Both the position numbers and the translations under genes were made by a program. Below are positions 50,094 to 51,371 of a DNA stretch of 51,371 nt, piece after piece. The stretch is from JACRAO01 sp964490895. Its GTDB lineage: Bacteria > Bdellovibrionota > UBA1018. The notes below the pieces were generated by a model. The model was not told the origin of the DNA. It ran no database searches and saw nothing but the letters and a program-made list of their open reading frames with translations. Location of the stretch: positions 1 to 51,371 of the forward strand of contig CAZBEI010000088.1 of NCBI GenBank assembly GCA_964490895.1, read 5' to 3'. Every line of letters starts with the position of its first letter. The stretch's first letter is position 1.

Positions 50094-51269
50094 ATGCCCC
50101 ATCAAAGAGCTCGTTATGGCAGTTCGGTCCTTCGGCGGTTTTTGAGGTATTGGCCTGTCATCGGCGTTTTAGGCGCAAGACAAGTGGGGAAAACGACTCT
50201 AGTCGAAAAGCTGCTCAACCTACAGAACTCAGTTTCGTTTGATGATCTTGAGCTTCGCAATGAAGCGGCTCGTTCCCCAAAAACTTTTTTGACCAAATAT
50301 CAAATTCCCCTGGTTGTTGACGAAGTTCAAAAGGTGCCAGAGTTCTTTGATGCCATTAAGCTTAGGGTGGATCAGAAAAAAATTCCAGGCTCCTATCTTT
50401 TGACAGGATCGACTTCATTTTCTTCAAAAATTGGAATTCGAGAAAGTCTTACAGGCAGGATAGGATTGATGAACCTTCTACCAATGACCCTGGGCGAAAT
50501 TTACCAACTAAAATTTTCCCCAATGCATTTTAGAAATTTTCAAGATCATAAGCCAAGAGTAGATATTGAAAAAGTAGTCACAACACTGCTTTCTGGTGGT
50601 ATGCCTGTCCCTGCTTTTACAAGAGACGAAAAACAAAGGAGCCTTTATTGGACGTCTTGGTTAGACACAACCCTACATCGTGATTTGGCGCGGCTTTTTC
50701 AGCGCAACTATGACCCAGATTTTGCCTATGCACTCCTGCAAAAAATAGGATCACTATTGTTGGCTGGAGAGCTTCCTACCCTCAAGCATTTTACTTTTCC
50801 TGCACGCAAAGTTCGCACCTACTTTTCAGCAATGGAAGATATTTTTCTCTTAAAAAAGATCTCCTGCCACGAAGCTGGAATAGGAAAAGAAGTATGGCTT
50901 TTATTGGATTCTGCATTGGCACTGCACCTCATGAAAACCCATCATGGGGAGGGAGCGATGTTGACTTTGGCACGGCATTTTCTTTGGAACGAATGGATGT
51001 CTCAATACGAGTACCAGTCTAAACGATTGTTGCGTCATTATTATAAGAGCGCACAGGGCTCACCCGTAGATGCTGTCATTGAGGGGATTCCATTTCGAGT
51101 AGTCCCAGATGTTGTTTCGGTCACCCGGCACCTTAAGTGGGAGGAGCGACCACTCCTGGGTGCGATGAAGAAATTAAAATCAAATGTAGGGTACCTTGTC
51201 GCCCCCATCGAAAAACCACACCTTGTAAAAAAAGGAGTAGGCATTTTGCCCTGGTCGTATTGGAGTTAG
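50094..51269 (+). CDS. AAA-family ATPase with DUF4143 C-terminal domain
   Basis: A protein of 391 aa. The N-terminal P-loop GARQVGKTTL (about residues 26-35) is followed by FDDLELRNEA, Walker B VVDEVQKVPEF and LTGSTSFSSKIG, the standard order of the AAA_14/DUF4143 group. These proteins are scattered mobile ATPases of uncertain role, sometimes linked with toxin-antitoxin-like behaviour or ATP-dependent DNA binding. The ATG at 50094 has almost no space for a ribosome binding site beyond the preceding 18-bp inverted repeat. The gene is isolated from its neighbours and probably accessory. Confidence 0.85.
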   Translation: MPHQRARYGSSVLRRFLRYWPVIGVLGARQVGKTTLVEKLLNLQNSVSFDDLELRNEAARSPKTFLTKYQIPLVVDEVQKVPEFFDAIKLRVDQKKIPGSYLLTGSTSFSSKIGIRESLTGRIGLMNLLPMTLGEIYQLKFSPMHFRNFQDHKPRVDIEKVVTTLLSGGMPVPAFTRDEKQRSLYWTSWLDTTLHRDLARLFQRNYDPDFAYALLQKIGSLLLAGELPTLKHFTFPARKVRTYFSAMEDIFLLKKISCHEAGIGKEVWLLLDSALALHLMKTHHGEGAMLTLARHFLWNEWMSQYEYQSKRLLRHYYKSAQGSPVDAVIEGIPFRVVPDVVSVTRHLKWEERPLLGAMKKLKSNVGYLVAPIEKPHLVKKGVGILPWSYWS

Positions 51270-51298
51270 GGCTTGTGACGAGCCCTAAGTTTATTTTG
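51266..51298 (+). terminator. Possible terminator after the ATPase gene
   Basis: ttagggct (51266-51273) pairs with agccctaa (51281-51288), loop tgtgacg, followed by the T-rich gtttatttt. The stem includes the ATPase stop codon. Confidence 0.55.
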
Positions 51299-51371
51299 GC
51301 TCTGCTTTTTCTCGCTCTAAACGAGCAATCCACCTCTTAAAATCCTCTGCCATTTCGGCTAGAGTTTTGCC
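51291..51371 (-). CDS. C-terminal end of an unknown gene (partial)
   Basis: On the minus strand the edge of the window is open for 26 codons to a TAA at 51291-51293. Visible residues include AEMAEDFKRWIARLERE, an amphipathic helix ending EKAEPK. The gene continues beyond the window. Family cannot be stated. It converges on the ATPase gene. Confidence 0.5.
   Translation of the reverse strand, partial: GKTLAEMAEDFKRWIARLEREKAEPK

Overview
The window is a gene-dense chromosome segment of moderately AT-rich DNA. It most resembles a Bdellovibrionota (Bdellovibrio-like, formerly deltaproteobacterial) genome. The reasons are a gliding-motility-type Glt/AgmX envelope cluster, a cdaA-cdaR-glmM block next to ftsH in a cell with outer-membrane proteins and lipoproteins, and a degenerate HD-GYP protein with a pseudo-receiver domain. 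The lineage is inferred from gene content. No rRNA is present and the species cannot be named.

Layout. 1-1.7 kb is a small accessory patch: the tail of a probable IS66-type transposase, two near-identical 39-bp element ends in direct orientation, a hicAB toxin-antitoxin pair with a palindromic operator, and a membrane-anchored hexapeptide acyltransferase. 1.8-8.2 kb holds purM and an AddAB-like helicase-nuclease pair in which both subunits carry an Fe-S-type cysteine set. 8.3-16.1 kb is a five-gene cluster (outer-membrane barrel, two TPR proteins, a small exported protein, an FHA/TonB-like protein) resembling part of the myxobacterial Glt machinery. 16.1-17.4 kb is the HD-GYP-like protein. 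17.5-27.1 kb, minus strand, is a nine-gene haem operon (hemA, hemCD fusion, hemB, hemL, histidine kinase, response regulator, hemE, hemN, hemH) in which every junction overlaps. A PhoB-box-like direct repeat lies just upstream of hemA.

27.2-30.1 kb has a second toxin-antitoxin pair (MazF/PemK type), tRNA-Gly(GCC), a PduO-type cobalamin adenosyltransferase preceded by an overlapping 25-codon upstream ORF, and a lipoprotein. 30.2-38.9 kb is a plus-strand block: tilS, ftsH, cdaA, cdaR, glmM, pdxJ, nnr, tsaE. 39-41.3 kb holds a tiny lipoprotein, a related gene with a broken leader, a strong terminator and an unknown gene. 41.5-48.6 kb is a sulfur-transfer and RNA-processing block: an Rrf2 regulator with no cysteine, cysteine desulfurase, mnmA, mtaB, rnc, era, der. 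48.6-50.1 kb is a minus-strand nucleotide-carrier-like (NTT/TLC family) transporter directly under a TPP riboswitch. The window closes with two intergenic inverted repeats, a DUF4143-type ATPase and the end of a further minus-strand gene.

The most interesting items are the TPP riboswitch controlling an NTT-family carrier (a candidate thiamine or thiamine-diphosphate importer), the two-component system embedded in the haem operon with a matching operator-like direct repeat, the duplicated translation start that makes a coupled upstream ORF, and a set of short tandem duplications inside coding regions. One of those, 13 bp long, breaks a gene.
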